64,000 bases of DNA from Kitasatospora terrestris (GCF_039542905.1 NZ_BAABIS010000001.1:7936001-8000000); one strand, 5' to 3'. Positions 42,381-51,527 are shown, counted from the first letter of the stretch. Notes: generated by a model from the letters alone, not told the origin. Translations and numbers: made by a program.

Positions 42381-43739
42381 ATGAGTCAGCCGACCCTGAC
42401 GCTCGACCGCCTGCGCGAGCTGGTCGCCGAGGGAACCGTCGACACGGTGGTCCTCGCGATGACGGACATGCAGGGCCGTTTGCAGGGCAAGCGGATCGCC
42501 GCCGACTACTTCCTGAGTGATGTGGTCCCGCATGCGGCCGAGGGGTGTGGCTACCTGCTGGCCGTGGACATCGACATGAACACCGTGGACGGCTACGAGG
42601 TCTCGTCCTGGGAGAGCGGTTACGGCGACCTGGTGTTCGTGCCGGACTTCTCCACCCTGCGCAGGGTGCCGTGGCAGCCGGCGACGGCGATGGTCCAGTG
42701 CGACATGGTCCACCACGACGGGCGGCCGGTGGCGGTCTCGCCCCGGCAGGTCCTCAAGCGGCAGTTGGAGCGGCTGGCCGGTTACGGCTGGCACGCCTAT
42801 GTGGGGACCGAGCTGGAGTTCATCGTCTTCAAGGACAGCTACGAGCAGGCCTGGGAGAAGAACTACCAGGCGCTCACGCCGGTCAACCAGTACAACGTGG
42901 ACTACTCGATCCTCGGCACCGCCCGGATCGAGCCGCTGCTGCGGCGGCTGCGCAACGAGATGGCGGGCGCGGGGCTGGTGGTGGAGTCGGCGAAGGGCGA
43001 GTGCAACCTCGGTCAGCACGAGATCGCGTTCAAGTACGCGGACGCGCTGCGGACCTGTGACGACCACGCGGTGTACAAGACGGGTGCGAAGGAGATCGCG
43101 GACCAGGAGGGTTACAGCCTGACCTTCATGGCGAAGTACAACGAGCGTGAGGGGAACTCCTGCCACATCCATCTCAGCCTGCGCGACGGGGAGGGGCGGC
43201 CGGTGATGGCGGGGGAGGGCCCGAACGGCTTCTCGCGGACGATGGAGCACTTCCTGGCGGGGCAGTTGGCCTGCCTGGCGGAGTTCTCGCTGCTGCTGGC
43301 GCCGAACATCAACTCCTACAAGCGGTACGTGGCGGGCAGTTTCGCGCCCACGGCGGTGGCGTGGGGGCGGGACAACCGGACCTGTGCGCTGCGGGTGGTC
43401 GGCCACGGCCCGTCGCTGCGTTTCGAGAACCGGGTGCCGGGCGGTGACGTCAACCCGTACCTGGCGGTGGCGGCGCTGATCGCGGCGGGACTGCACGGCG
43501 TGGAGCGGCAGTTGGAGCTGGAGGCGGAGTTCACCGGCAATGCGTACGCCAGTGACGCGCCCCGGGTCCCGGCGACGCTGCGTGATGCGGTCGCCCTGTT
43601 CGAGAACAGCGCTGCCGCGACGGAGGCGTTCGGCAAGGACGTCGTGCGGCATTACGTCCATGCCGGGCGGACCGAACTCGCCGCGTACGACGCCGCGGTC
43701 ACCGACTGGGAGCGCCGTCGGGGGTTCGAGCGCCTGTGA
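42381..43739 (+). CDS. Gamma-glutamylpolyamine synthetase (GlnA3/PuuA-like)
   Basis: 452-aa member of the glutamine synthetase superfamily that most likely joins glutamate to putrescine or other polyamines. LAMTDMQGRLQGKR opens the beta-grasp domain. ATP/metal motifs VGTELEFIVFKDSYEQAW, GECNLGQHEIAFKY, GNSCHIHLSL, APNINSYKRYVAGSFAPTAV and NRVPGGDVNPYLAVAAL are present. Downstream come a puuD remnant, an aldehyde dehydrogenase and an SDR, which is the gamma-glutamyl polyamine route rather than ammonia assimilation. ATG with GGAGAG upstream. Confidence 0.88.
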   Translation: MSQPTLTLDRLRELVAEGTVDTVVLAMTDMQGRLQGKRIAADYFLSDVVPHAAEGCGYLLAVDIDMNTVDGYEVSSWESGYGDLVFVPDFSTLRRVPWQPATAMVQCDMVHHDGRPVAVSPRQVLKRQLERLAGYGWHAYVGTELEFIVFKDSYEQAWEKNYQALTPVNQYNVDYSILGTARIEPLLRRLRNEMAGAGLVVESAKGECNLGQHEIAFKYADALRTCDDHAVYKTGAKEIADQEGYSLTFMAKYNEREGNSCHIHLSLRDGEGRPVMAGEGPNGFSRTMEHFLAGQLACLAEFSLLLAPNINSYKRYVAGSFAPTAVAWGRDNRTCALRVVGHGPSLRFENRVPGGDVNPYLAVAALIAAGLHGVERQLELEAEFTGNAYASDAPRVPATLRDAVALFENSAAATEAFGKDVVRHYVHAGRTELAAYDAAVTDWERRRGFERL

Positions 43740-43869
43740 AGCCGCTGATCGGAATCACCACCTACCGGGAACCCGCCCGGTGGAGCGTCTGGACGACGGC
43801 CTGCGGGTCACCGCGTGGAGTGCGGACGGCGCGGTCGAGGCACTGGCGTCGGCCGGAAAGAAAGGATGA
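43736..43869 (+). pseudogene. puuD (gamma-glutamyl-GABA hydrolase) internal-deletion remnant
   Basis: Starting GTG AAG at 43736, overlapping the previous stop, the frame reads KPLIGITTYREPARWSVW, the N terminus of PuuD-type class I glutamine amidotransferases. A shifted frame then reads VERLDDGLRVTAWSADGAVE and EALASAGKKG to a TGA at 43867-43869, matching the typical region near the end of PuuD. The two parts meet in GGTGGAGCGTCTGG (about 43780-43793), readable in both frames, so about 600 bp including the catalytic Cys and His are absent. The ALDH gene starts across its stop. Confidence 0.75.
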
Positions 43870-43871
43870 TC

Positions 43872-45233
43872 GTGGCTGAGGACCTGTTCGAGGTGGTCAA
43901 TCCGGCGACGGAGGAGGTGATCGCGACCGTCGAGCTGGCGGACGAGGCCGCGACGGATGCGGCGATCGCGCGGGCGAAGGCGGCGTTCGAGGGCTGGCGG
44001 CGGGTTGCTCCGGGTGATCGGGCGCGGCTGCTGCGGGCGTTCGCGGCGGCCGTGGATGCCGATCGTGAGCATCTGGCGGCGCTGGAGGTGGCCAATGCGG
44101 GCCACACGATCGGCAACGCCCGCTGGGAGGCGGGGAACGCCCGCGATGTGATCGAGTACTACGCGGGGGCGCCGGAGCGGTTGTTCGGCCGGCAGATCCC
44201 GGTGGCGGGCGGGTTGGACGTGACTTTCCACGAGCCGCTGGGCGTGGTGGGTGTGATCGTGCCGTGGAACTTTCCGATGCCGATCGCGGCCTGGGCCTTC
44301 GCCCCGGCGCTGGCGGCGGGCAACACGGTGGTCGTGAAGCCGGCCGAGTTGACTCCGCTGACCGCGCTGCGGCTGGGTGAGCTCGCGCTGCGGGCGGGGC
44401 TGCCGGAGGGGGTGCTGCAGGTCCTGCCCGGGCGCGGCACGGTGGTGGGGCAGCGGTTCGTGACCCATCCGGATGTGCGGAAGGTGGTGTTCACCGGGTC
44501 GACCGCGGTCGGGAAGTCGATCATGGCGGGGTGTGCGGCGCAGGTGAAGCCGGTCACCCTGGAACTCGGCGGCAAGAGCGCCAACATCGTGTTCGCCGAC
44601 GCGGACGTGGAGAAGGCGGCGGCGAGCGCGCCGTACGCGGTGTTCGACAACGCGGGGCAGGACTGCTGCGCGCGCTCCAGGATCCTGGTCGAGGCGTCGG
44701 TGTACGAGGAGTTCGTGCAGCGCCTGGAGGTGGCGGTGCGCGGGGTGCGCGTGGGTGATCCGATGGATGAGAAGACCGAGGTGGGTCCGTTGATCTCGGC
44801 TGCGCACCGGGAGCGGGTGGCCGGTTTCGTGACGGATCCGGTCTTCCAGGGGAGTGTGCCGGACGGTCCGGGTTTCTGGTTCCCGCCGACGGTGTTGACC
44901 CACGCGTCGCACCGGGAGCGGGCGTTCACCGAGGAGATCTTCGGCCCGGTGGTGAGTGTGGTGCCGTTCCGTGGCGAGGGTGATGCGGTGCGGATCGCGA
45001 ATGACACGGAGTACGGCCTGTCGGGTTCGATCTGGACCCGTGACGTGGGCCGGGCGTTGCGGGTGGCGCGGGCGGTGGAGGCGGGGAACCTGTCGGTCAA
45101 CTCGCACTCGTCGGTGCGGTACTGGGCGCCGTTCGGCGGGTTCAAGCAGTCCGGGCTGGGTCGTGAGCTGGGTCCGGATGCCCTGCACGCTTTCACCGAC
45201 ATCAAGAACGTTTTCATCTCTACCGAGGAGTGA
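43872..45233 (+). CDS. Aldehyde dehydrogenase (PuuC/KauB-like)
   Basis: 453-aa NAD(P)-dependent aldehyde dehydrogenase, probably oxidising gamma-glutamyl-aminobutyraldehyde or a related aldehyde. GVIVPWNFPMPIAAWAFAPAL, FTGSTAVGKSI, the general base Glu in VTLELGGKSANIVF and the catalytic Cys in GQDCCARSRI are intact; the terminus FGGFKQSGLGRELG is typical. The GTG at 43872 has AAAGGA at ideal spacing; ATG 43866 (overlapping the puuD stop) is an alternative. Second working enzyme of the polyamine operon. Confidence 0.9.
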   Translation: MAEDLFEVVNPATEEVIATVELADEAATDAAIARAKAAFEGWRRVAPGDRARLLRAFAAAVDADREHLAALEVANAGHTIGNARWEAGNARDVIEYYAGAPERLFGRQIPVAGGLDVTFHEPLGVVGVIVPWNFPMPIAAWAFAPALAAGNTVVVKPAELTPLTALRLGELALRAGLPEGVLQVLPGRGTVVGQRFVTHPDVRKVVFTGSTAVGKSIMAGCAAQVKPVTLELGGKSANIVFADADVEKAAASAPYAVFDNAGQDCCARSRILVEASVYEEFVQRLEVAVRGVRVGDPMDEKTEVGPLISAAHRERVAGFVTDPVFQGSVPDGPGFWFPPTVLTHASHRERAFTEEIFGPVVSVVPFRGEGDAVRIANDTEYGLSGSIWTRDVGRALRVARAVEAGNLSVNSHSSVRYWAPFGGFKQSGLGRELGPDALHAFTDIKNVFISTEE

Positions 45234-45238
45234 GCATC

Positions 45239-46006
45239 ATGACCGAGCGACTCGAGGGCCGGGTGGCCGTCATCACCGGTGCGGGCAGCGGCATCGGCCT
45301 GGCCACCGCGCGGCGGTTCGCCGCCGAGGGCGCCAAGGTGGTCTGCGTGGACGTCGACGAGGAGCGCGGCGCCAAGGCGGCCAACGAGGTCAGCGGCCTG
45401 TTCGTGCAGGCGGACGTGACCGACGAGGAGCAGGTCCGGGCGATGTACCAGACCGCCGTGGACACCTACGGCTCGCTGGACATCGCGTTCAACAACGCGG
45501 GCATCTCGCCGCCCGACGACGACTCGATCCTGGTGACCGGGCTGGAGGCCTGGAAGCGGGTCCAGGACGTCAACCTGACCAGCGTCTACCTGTGCTGCAA
45601 GTACGCGATCCCGCACATGCAGCGTCAGGGCAAGGGCTCCATCATCAACACCGCGTCGTTCGTCGCGGTGATGGGCGCCGCCACCTCGCAGATCTCCTAC
45701 TCCGCCTCCAAGGGCGGCGTGCTGGCGATGTCGCGCGAGCTCGGCGTGGAGTTCGCCCGGCAGGGCATCCGGGTGAACGCGCTGTGCCCGGGGCCGGTCA
45801 ACACCCCGCTGCTGCAGGAGCTGTTCGCCAAGGACCCGGAGCGGGCCGCGCGCCGCCTGGTGCACATCCCGCTCGGCCGGTTCGCCGAGCCGGAGGAGAT
45901 CGCCGCCGCCGTCGCCTTCCTCGCCAGCGACGACTCCTCGTTCATGACCGCCAACACCTTCCTGGTCGACGGCGGCATCTCCGGGGCGTACGTCACCCCG
46001 CAGTAG
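45239..46006 (+). CDS. SDR-family oxidoreductase
   Basis: 255-aa classical short-chain dehydrogenase/reductase. TGAGSGIG binds NAD(P), FNNAGIS is present, catalytic Ser in INTASFVAVMG, Tyr/Lys in YSASKGG, and PGPVNTPLLQELF follows. Starts 5 bp after the ALDH stop with GAGGAG upstream, so it is the last gene of the glnA3-like operon and may reduce or oxidise a pathway intermediate. In similar actinobacterial loci the partner is annotated 3-oxoacyl-ACP reductase, but the true substrate is unknown. Confidence 0.88.
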   Translation: MTERLEGRVAVITGAGSGIGLATARRFAAEGAKVVCVDVDEERGAKAANEVSGLFVQADVTDEEQVRAMYQTAVDTYGSLDIAFNNAGISPPDDDSILVTGLEAWKRVQDVNLTSVYLCCKYAIPHMQRQGKGSIINTASFVAVMGAATSQISYSASKGGVLAMSRELGVEFARQGIRVNALCPGPVNTPLLQELFAKDPERAARRLVHIPLGRFAEPEEIAAAVAFLASDDSSFMTANTFLVDGGISGAYVTPQ

Positions 46007-46012
46007 TCCGCG

Positions 46013-46062
46013 CAACGCCGGCGGCCGGGCACCCCGCACGGGGTGCCCGGCCGCCGGCGTTG
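46013..46062. terminator. 24-bp perfect hairpin, bidirectional terminator
   Basis: Arms 46013-46036 and 46039-46062 are exact inverted complements with a tiny loop. It lies just after the SDR stop and just after the stop of the convergent repeat-protein gene, and can terminate both. Confidence 0.85.
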
Positions 46063-46074
46063 CCCGCGGGGGGT

Positions 46075-46410
46075 TCAGCAGTCCTCGTCGGCCGCCTCGG
46101 TGTCGTCCACCACCGCGTCGCCGCCGGTGACGATCGCCGATCCGCCGTGGACCCAGGCGTCGCCGCCGGTCACGATCGCGTTCCCGCCGGTCACGTCGGC
46201 GTCGCCACCGGTCACGACGACCCACTCGTCGTCACCGTCCACCACCGCGTCGCCGCCGGTGACGATGGTCGCCGAGGCCGGCGGGCAGTGCTTGTGGTGG
46301 TTCGCGTGCGGGTGGTGGTGGCCGTAGGCGGCGGCCGAGCCGGCGGCACCGAACAGGGCCAGGCCGGCGGCGGCGGTGAGCGTGGTGACCTTGGCAATGC
46401 TGAAACGCAT
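46075..46410 (-). CDS. Secreted VTGGDA-repeat protein
   Basis: 111-aa exported protein. Signal peptide (KVTTLTAAAGLALFGAAGSAAA), a His-rich segment (YGHHHPHANHHKHCPP), then strand-forming repeats of about 7 residues: ATIVTGGDAVV, VVVTGGDADVTGGNAIVTGG, DAWVHGGSAIVTGGDAVV, ending DDTEAADEDC. The regular V-x-G-G-D/N/S-A pattern suggests a small beta-solenoid. Two Cys (one in the His-rich part, one C-terminal) could pair or anchor metal. ATG 46410 has GGAGGA 6 bases upstream. The His cluster hints at metal binding (inference). No family recalled. Confidence 0.8.
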   Translation of the reverse strand: MRFSIAKVTTLTAAAGLALFGAAGSAAAYGHHHPHANHHKHCPPASATIVTGGDAVVDGDDEWVVVTGGDADVTGGNAIVTGGDAWVHGGSAIVTGGDAVVDDTEAADEDC

Positions 46411-46658
46411 CGGAGTCCTCCGTGGTTGGTGACGGACGCCACCGATGATCCAGCGGACCCGTGCCTCGCCCACGAACCGACGCGGTGTCGGTCACCCTCA
46501 CGGTGGACACGATCAGCGCCAATGGCCCAGTACGGCGCTCCTCCTCATGGATGGTCACCCGAAGTGCCTGAAGTGCGGCAGGTGGAGGGCCTGGCGGTCA
46601 GCGGCGGCCTGGCAGGGTCCTGCTTCCGGTGGATCCGCCGCCGGGGCGTCCGGCCCGC

Positions 46659-49600
46659 TCAGTGGGGCGGGGTGCCGATCGGGAGCTCCAGTTCGAACCA
46701 GACCACCTTGCCGTCGCGGGTGGCCCGGCTGCCCCAGCGGTGGGCGAGCTCGTTGACCAGGTGCATGCCCCGGCCGCCCTCGTCCTCCGCGCGGGCGGCG
46801 CGCAGCCGGGGCTCGCGGCTGTCCACGTCGGACACCTCGACGGTGAGCAGCTGGTTGCGGAACAGCCGGATCTGGACCGGGGCCCCGGCGTGCACCAGGG
46901 CGTTGGTGATCAGCTCGCTGGTGAGCAGCTCGGCCAGGTCGCCCAGCGAGCCCAGCCCCCAGCCGTGCAGGGTGTCGCGGGTGAAGCGGCGGGCGTGCCG
47001 GACCATCGCCCGGTCGCCCTCCAGGGTCAGGGTGGCCAGCTGGTCGCCGCCGATCGGCCCCGCGTGGGCCATGATCACCGCGACGTCGTCCTGCCCGGCG
47101 TTGGCGTTGAGCGCGGCCAGCACCGCGTCGCAGCCCCGCTCCAGGGTCGGCTGCCGGAGGGCGACCGTGCGGCGCAGCAGGTCCAGCCCCTCGTCCAGGT
47201 CGTGGCCGCGGCGCTCCACCAGGCCGTCGGTGTACATCACCAGCAGGCCGTCGTCCGGCAGGGTGAAGCGCATCGCCTGGAACGGCACCCCGCCGACCCC
47301 CAGCGGCGCGCCCGGCGGCGGGTCCAGCAGCCGGGCGGTGCCGTCCCGTTCGGAGACCACCGGCGGCAGGTGGCCCGCGGTGGAGAGCGTGCAGATCCGG
47401 TCCACCGGGTCGAAGACCACGCACACGCAGGTGGCGAACTGGCCCTCGCCGAGCGCCGCGGTCGCCTCGTCCAGGCGCCGCAGCACCCGCGCCGGGTCCA
47501 TGTCCAGGGTGACCAGGGTCCTTGCCACGGTCCGCAGTTGGCCCATGGTCGCGGCCGCCCGGATGCCGTGCCCCATCACGTCGCCGACGATCAGCGCCAC
47601 CCGCCCGCCGGTCAGCGGCACCACGTCGAACCAGTCGCCGCCCACCTCGCTGATCACGCTCGACGGCAGGTACCGGTAGGCGATCTCCAGACCCGGCGTG
47701 CGGTGCACGTCCTGCGGCAGCAGGCTGCGCTGCAGGGTCAGCGCGGTGTCCCGCTCGCTCCGGTACAGCCGGGCGTTGTCGATGCAGACCGCGGCCCGCG
47801 CCGCCAGCTCCTCCGCCAGCGCCACGTCCGCCGGGGTGAACGGCTCCTGGTTGCGGGTCCGGATGAACTCCGCGCCGCCGAGCACCGTCCCGCGCGCCAG
47901 CAGCGGCACCATCAGGTACGAGTGGACGCCCGCCTCCAGGCTCGGCTCGATCCGGTCCGGGTGCGCGACGATCCGCCGCAGTGCCGGCTCGTCCACGTGC
48001 GGCACCAGGATCGACCGCCCGGTGCGCAGGCTCTGCGCGTACAGCTGCGCCGACCGCGAGGCCCCGCCCACCGGGTCGGAGGCCGAGGTCATCGTCCCGG
48101 CGTCGTCGATCTCGCCGACCGCGACCGCCCGCAGCAGCACCGAGCCGGACGGCGGCACCGGGTCCGGCACCTCGCCCTCCATCACCGACTCCAGCAGGTC
48201 GACCGTCACGAAGTCGGCGAACCGCGGGATCACCACCTCGACCAGCTCCATCGCCGTGCGCGGCAGGTCGAGCGTGGTGCCGATCCGGGTGGAGGCCTCG
48301 TTGAGCAGCGCCAGGCGCTCCTGCGCGGCCCCCGCCGCGTCCAGCGCCCGGCGGCGCTGCTCGGCGGCGTCCCGCTCGCGGGTGTACAGGATCGCGTTGT
48401 CGATCGACACCGCGGCCCGCGCCGCCAGCTCCGCGGCCAGAGCCATGTCGGCGTGGTCGTAGGGCTGCTCGGTGATCGAGCGGTAGAAGGTCGCGGTGCC
48501 GATCGCCGCGCCCCGGGCGATCAGCGGGATCACCATCAGCGAGCGCACGCCCTGCTCGCGGACCGCCCGGGCCCGCTCCAGGTCGTCGGCGAACCAGCTC
48601 ATCGCCCGCTCGTCGGTGTGCGGCAGCAGCACCGGCCGCCGGTGCGCCAGCGCCCATGCGTACGGGGTGCTCGGGTGGAAGCGGTGCACGGTGCCCTCCG
48701 GCGCGACCGGCACCATCCCGCTGCCCGGCACGGTGTGGAACGCCAGCCGGCGCAGCACCGCCGAGCGGTCCGCCTGCCCCGGGGTGGGCGAGGGATCACC
48801 GCGCACCAGCGCGTCCAGCACCTCCACGATCACCGTGTCGGCGAGCCGCGGGGTGGCGGTCTCGGCCAGCTCCCGGGCCGTGGTCGCCAGGTCGAGCGTG
48901 GTGCCGATCCGGGTGGAGGCCTCGTTGAGCAGCGCCAGGCGCTCCTGCGCGGTCTGCGCGGTCTCCAGCGCCCGCCGCCGCTGCTCGGCGGCGTCCCGGG
49001 CCCGGGTGTACAGCCGGGCGTTGTCGATCGCGGTCGCCGCCCGGGTGGCCAGCTCGTCGCCCAGCGTGACGTCGTCCTCGGTCAGCTCCTCGCGGTCCGC
49101 CCGCCGCGAGTACACCAGCATGCCGAGCACCGAGCCGCGGGCCACCAGCGGCGTGACCACCACCCGGCGCGGCCGGTCGCCCAGGTACGCGCTGAGCGCG
49201 TGCTCCGGCACGGCCTCCGCCAGCAGCGGCAGCTCCCACGTCGGGGCGCTGACCGTGCGTCCCAGCTCCAGCGCCCGGCCGTACGCCGACTCGCGGGGCA
49301 CCAGCAGCACCGCCTCGGTCGGCAGGTGCCGGGTCGGAAGGTCCGGGTCCACCGTGGTCAGCGCGATCCGCCGCAGCCGGTGCGGCAGCTGCCCGCCGTC
49401 GCCCGGCACCTCGTCGGCCGGCTGCTCCTCGCCGCCGCTGATCAGGTGCTCCAGCGCGAACACCCCGGCGCTGTCGGCGAGGTCCGGCACGACGGCGTCC
49501 GCCAGCTCGTGCGCGGTCTGCCGGACGTCCAGCGTGGTGCCGACCGTCGCGGTGGCCTCCGCCAGCAGGGTCAGCCGCCGCTGGGCGCGGGCGGCCACCG

Positions 49601-50414
49601 TCTCGGCCTGGAAGCGCTCGGTGATGTCCACGATGGTCGAGGAGACGCCCAGCACCCGCCCGTCCGCCTGCTGCAGCCGGAAGTAGGAGGCCGACCAGGC
49701 GTGGTCGTGGGTCGGGTCGCCCGGGGTGCGACCGTGCGAGCGGGTGTCCACCACCGCCTCGCCCTCCTCCAGGACCCGGCGCATCACCGCCTCGATCTCC
49801 CGGCCGTTGATGCCCGGCAGCACCTCGGTCACCCGGCGGCGCAGGTGCGCGTCGACCGGCAGGCCGTTGATCTTCGCCAGCGCCTCGTTCAGCCGGACGA
49901 AGCGCAGCTGCGCGTCGTACACCGCCATGCCCACCGGGGACTGGGTGAAGAATCCGTCCAGCACCGCCAGGTCGGCCTGCAGCCGGCGCAGCGCCGTCAC
50001 GTCCGAGGCGACCGCCAGCACCAGGGGCCGGCCGTTCGGCCCGGCGATGGGGTGGGTGCGGAACTCCAGGTTCACGTGGTGCCCGCTGCGGTGGCGCACC
50101 GGGAAGACACCGGACCACGCCCGGCCCTGCAGGATGTCCCGGAACAGCGCCAGCACCTCCGGCCGCTGCTCGGCGGTGACCAGCAGCTGTGCGGCCGGCG
50201 AGCCGACCGCCTCGTCCGCGCGGTAGCCGAGCAGGGCCTCCGCGTCCGGGCTCCAGTGCAGGATCAGGCCGTCCTCGGCGATCAGCGCCGTGGCGATCGG
50301 GATGGTCAGCAGGCCGTCGAAGGCCTGCTCGTCGGCTCCGGCGAGGGCCGGGTTCCGGCGGGTCTGGGGGATCCTGCCCTGTTTGTCGGTGTCCATCGGC
50401 CACCTGCCGCTCAC
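46659..50414 (-). CDS. PAS-GAF-PP2C(SpoIIE)-HATPase regulator
   Basis: 1251-aa cytoplasmic sensor phosphatase/anti-sigma kinase. Two PAS domains (about 30-270; WSPDAEALLGYRADEAVG, FTQSPVGMAVYDAQLRFV), three GAF domains (about 290-470, 510-690, 720-890), a PP2C/SpoIIE phosphatase (about 910-1110; SEVGGDWFDVVPL, VGDVMGHGIRAA, VMYTDGLVERRG, GQDDVAVI) and a C-terminal HATPase_c (ELITNALVHAGAPV, GRGMHLVNELAHRWG). This order is typical of Streptomyces regulators acting on STAS proteins such as those at 21.4-22.2 kb. The GTG start has GGAG 6 bases upstream; ATG 50396 is an alternative. Confidence 0.93.
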   Translation of the reverse strand: MSGRWPMDTDKQGRIPQTRRNPALAGADEQAFDGLLTIPIATALIAEDGLILHWSPDAEALLGYRADEAVGSPAAQLLVTAEQRPEVLALFRDILQGRAWSGVFPVRHRSGHHVNLEFRTHPIAGPNGRPLVLAVASDVTALRRLQADLAVLDGFFTQSPVGMAVYDAQLRFVRLNEALAKINGLPVDAHLRRRVTEVLPGINGREIEAVMRRVLEEGEAVVDTRSHGRTPGDPTHDHAWSASYFRLQQADGRVLGVSSTIVDITERFQAETVAARAQRRLTLLAEATATVGTTLDVRQTAHELADAVVPDLADSAGVFALEHLISGGEEQPADEVPGDGGQLPHRLRRIALTTVDPDLPTRHLPTEAVLLVPRESAYGRALELGRTVSAPTWELPLLAEAVPEHALSAYLGDRPRRVVVTPLVARGSVLGMLVYSRRADREELTEDDVTLGDELATRAATAIDNARLYTRARDAAEQRRRALETAQTAQERLALLNEASTRIGTTLDLATTARELAETATPRLADTVIVEVLDALVRGDPSPTPGQADRSAVLRRLAFHTVPGSGMVPVAPEGTVHRFHPSTPYAWALAHRRPVLLPHTDERAMSWFADDLERARAVREQGVRSLMVIPLIARGAAIGTATFYRSITEQPYDHADMALAAELAARAAVSIDNAILYTRERDAAEQRRRALDAAGAAQERLALLNEASTRIGTTLDLPRTAMELVEVVIPRFADFVTVDLLESVMEGEVPDPVPPSGSVLLRAVAVGEIDDAGTMTSASDPVGGASRSAQLYAQSLRTGRSILVPHVDEPALRRIVAHPDRIEPSLEAGVHSYLMVPLLARGTVLGGAEFIRTRNQEPFTPADVALAEELAARAAVCIDNARLYRSERDTALTLQRSLLPQDVHRTPGLEIAYRYLPSSVISEVGGDWFDVVPLTGGRVALIVGDVMGHGIRAAATMGQLRTVARTLVTLDMDPARVLRRLDEATAALGEGQFATCVCVVFDPVDRICTLSTAGHLPPVVSERDGTARLLDPPPGAPLGVGGVPFQAMRFTLPDDGLLVMYTDGLVERRGHDLDEGLDLLRRTVALRQPTLERGCDAVLAALNANAGQDDVAVIMAHAGPIGGDQLATLTLEGDRAMVRHARRFTRDTLHGWGLGSLGDLAELLTSELITNALVHAGAPVQIRLFRNQLLTVEVSDVDSREPRLRAARAEDEGGRGMHLVNELAHRWGSRATRDGKVVWFELELPIGTPPH
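48262..49004 (-). repeat. Internal direct repeat in GAF linkers
   Basis: The linkers before GAF2 (about 48870-49004) and GAF3 (about 48262-48390) are nearly the same at DNA level. Both encode RDAAEQRRRALE/D and AQERLALLNEASTRIGTTLD. This indicates duplication of a linker-GAF module. Confidence 0.8.
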
Positions 50415-50549
50415 TGGGCGCTCCGCCCTGCCATGTTCCCATGGCGGCCCGCCGCTGTCCCGTACGGAGCCGAAGGCGTTCCGGCCACCGGGCGGCGCCG
50501 CGCGGTGGGTAGGGTGGGCGGACGGGTCGAGCGGCGGGAGTGGTGGACT

Positions 50550-51479
50550 GTGGGGCGCAGGTCAGGGGTGCCGGCGAGCCCGCTGCCGCAGCGGGACGGC
50601 ATCGACCCGGTCCGGGTCAAGCTGCCGCAGGAGGGCCCGTGGCCGACGGCCGCCGACTACCTGCGCGAGCGGTACGGCCGCGCCGTCGGACCGGACCGGG
50701 TGGCCGGGATGCTGGCCCGCGGCGAGTTCGTCGCCGCCCACGGCCCGATCGACGCCGACACCCCGTTCACCCCCGGCGGGTACCTGTGGTTCCACCGCGA
50801 GGAGACCCCGTACGAGGAGCCGGTGCCCTTCGAGGTGGAGGTGCTGTACCGCGACGAGCGGATCGTGGTCGCGGACAAGCCGCACTTCCTCGCCACCACC
50901 CCGCGCGGCTCGCACGTCACCGACACCGCGCTCGCCCGGCTGCGCCGCGACCTCGACCTGCCCGCGCTCAGCCCCGCCCACCGGCTGGACCGGCTGACCG
51001 CGGGCGTGGTGCTGTTCGTCGCCGATCCGCGCCACCGGGGCGCCTACCAGGGCCTGTTCGAGCGCCGGCTGGCCCGCAAGGAGTACCGGGCGGTGGCCCG
51101 CCACGATCCCGCGCTGGAGCTGCCGGCGGTGGTGCGCAGCCGGATCGTGAAGGTGCGCGGCGAGATGGCGGCGTACGAGGTGCCCGGCGAGCCGAACGCG
51201 GAGACCCGGGTGGAGCTGGTCGGCCACCGCGCGGGCCTGGCGCTCTACCGGCTGCTGCCGCACACCGGCCGCACCCACCAGCTGCGGGTGCACCTCAACC
51301 GCCTGGGCGTGCCGATCCTGCACGACCCGATCTACCCCGTGGTGCGGCCCGCGTCCGAGCCGGAGGACTTCGGGGCGCCGCTGCAACTGCTGGCCAGGTC
51401 GCTGGAGTTCACTGATCCGGTGAGCGGGGAGGAGCACCGCTTCCGCAGCCGCCGCGCGCTGGCGGGGTGGCCCGGGTAG
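50550..51479 (+). CDS. RluA-family RNA pseudouridine synthase
   Basis: 309-aa pseudouridine synthase acting on rRNA or tRNA. The catalytic Asp lies in SPAHRLDRLTAGVVLF. VADKPHFLATTPRG, RRLARKEYRAVARHD, ETRVELVGHRAGLALYRLLP and HTGRTHQLRVHLNRLGVPIL follow in the usual order. A weak N-terminal S4-like segment (TAADYLRERYGRAVG) precedes the core. GTG 50550 is used with GGGAG upstream; GTG 50568 is possible. Target uridine not predictable. Confidence 0.9.
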   Translation: MGRRSGVPASPLPQRDGIDPVRVKLPQEGPWPTAADYLRERYGRAVGPDRVAGMLARGEFVAAHGPIDADTPFTPGGYLWFHREETPYEEPVPFEVEVLYRDERIVVADKPHFLATTPRGSHVTDTALARLRRDLDLPALSPAHRLDRLTAGVVLFVADPRHRGAYQGLFERRLARKEYRAVARHDPALELPAVVRSRIVKVRGEMAAYEVPGEPNAETRVELVGHRAGLALYRLLPHTGRTHQLRVHLNRLGVPILHDPIYPVVRPASEPEDFGAPLQLLARSLEFTDPVSGEEHRFRSRRALAGWPG

Positions 51480-51498
51480 ACGGGTTCTGCGCGGTGTA

Positions 51499-51527
51499 TT
51501 GACGGTGGGTCTAATAACTTCTACCGT
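51499..51527 (+). promoter_or_regulatory. Promoter of the AurF-like oxygenase gene
   Basis: TTGACG (51499-51504) and TACCGT (51522-51527) are separated by 17 bp and lie 40 bp before the start codon. They fit the principal sigma factor HrdB consensus. The intervening GTCTAATAACTTCTAC is unusually AT-rich and could also bind a regulator. Confidence 0.65.

Noticed and set aside
46629..50549. Plus-strand open frame opposite the PAS/GAF/PP2C gene
   Set aside because: Arg/Val/His/Gln-rich shadow. Only its last 309 codons (from 50550) are a real pseudouridine synthase.
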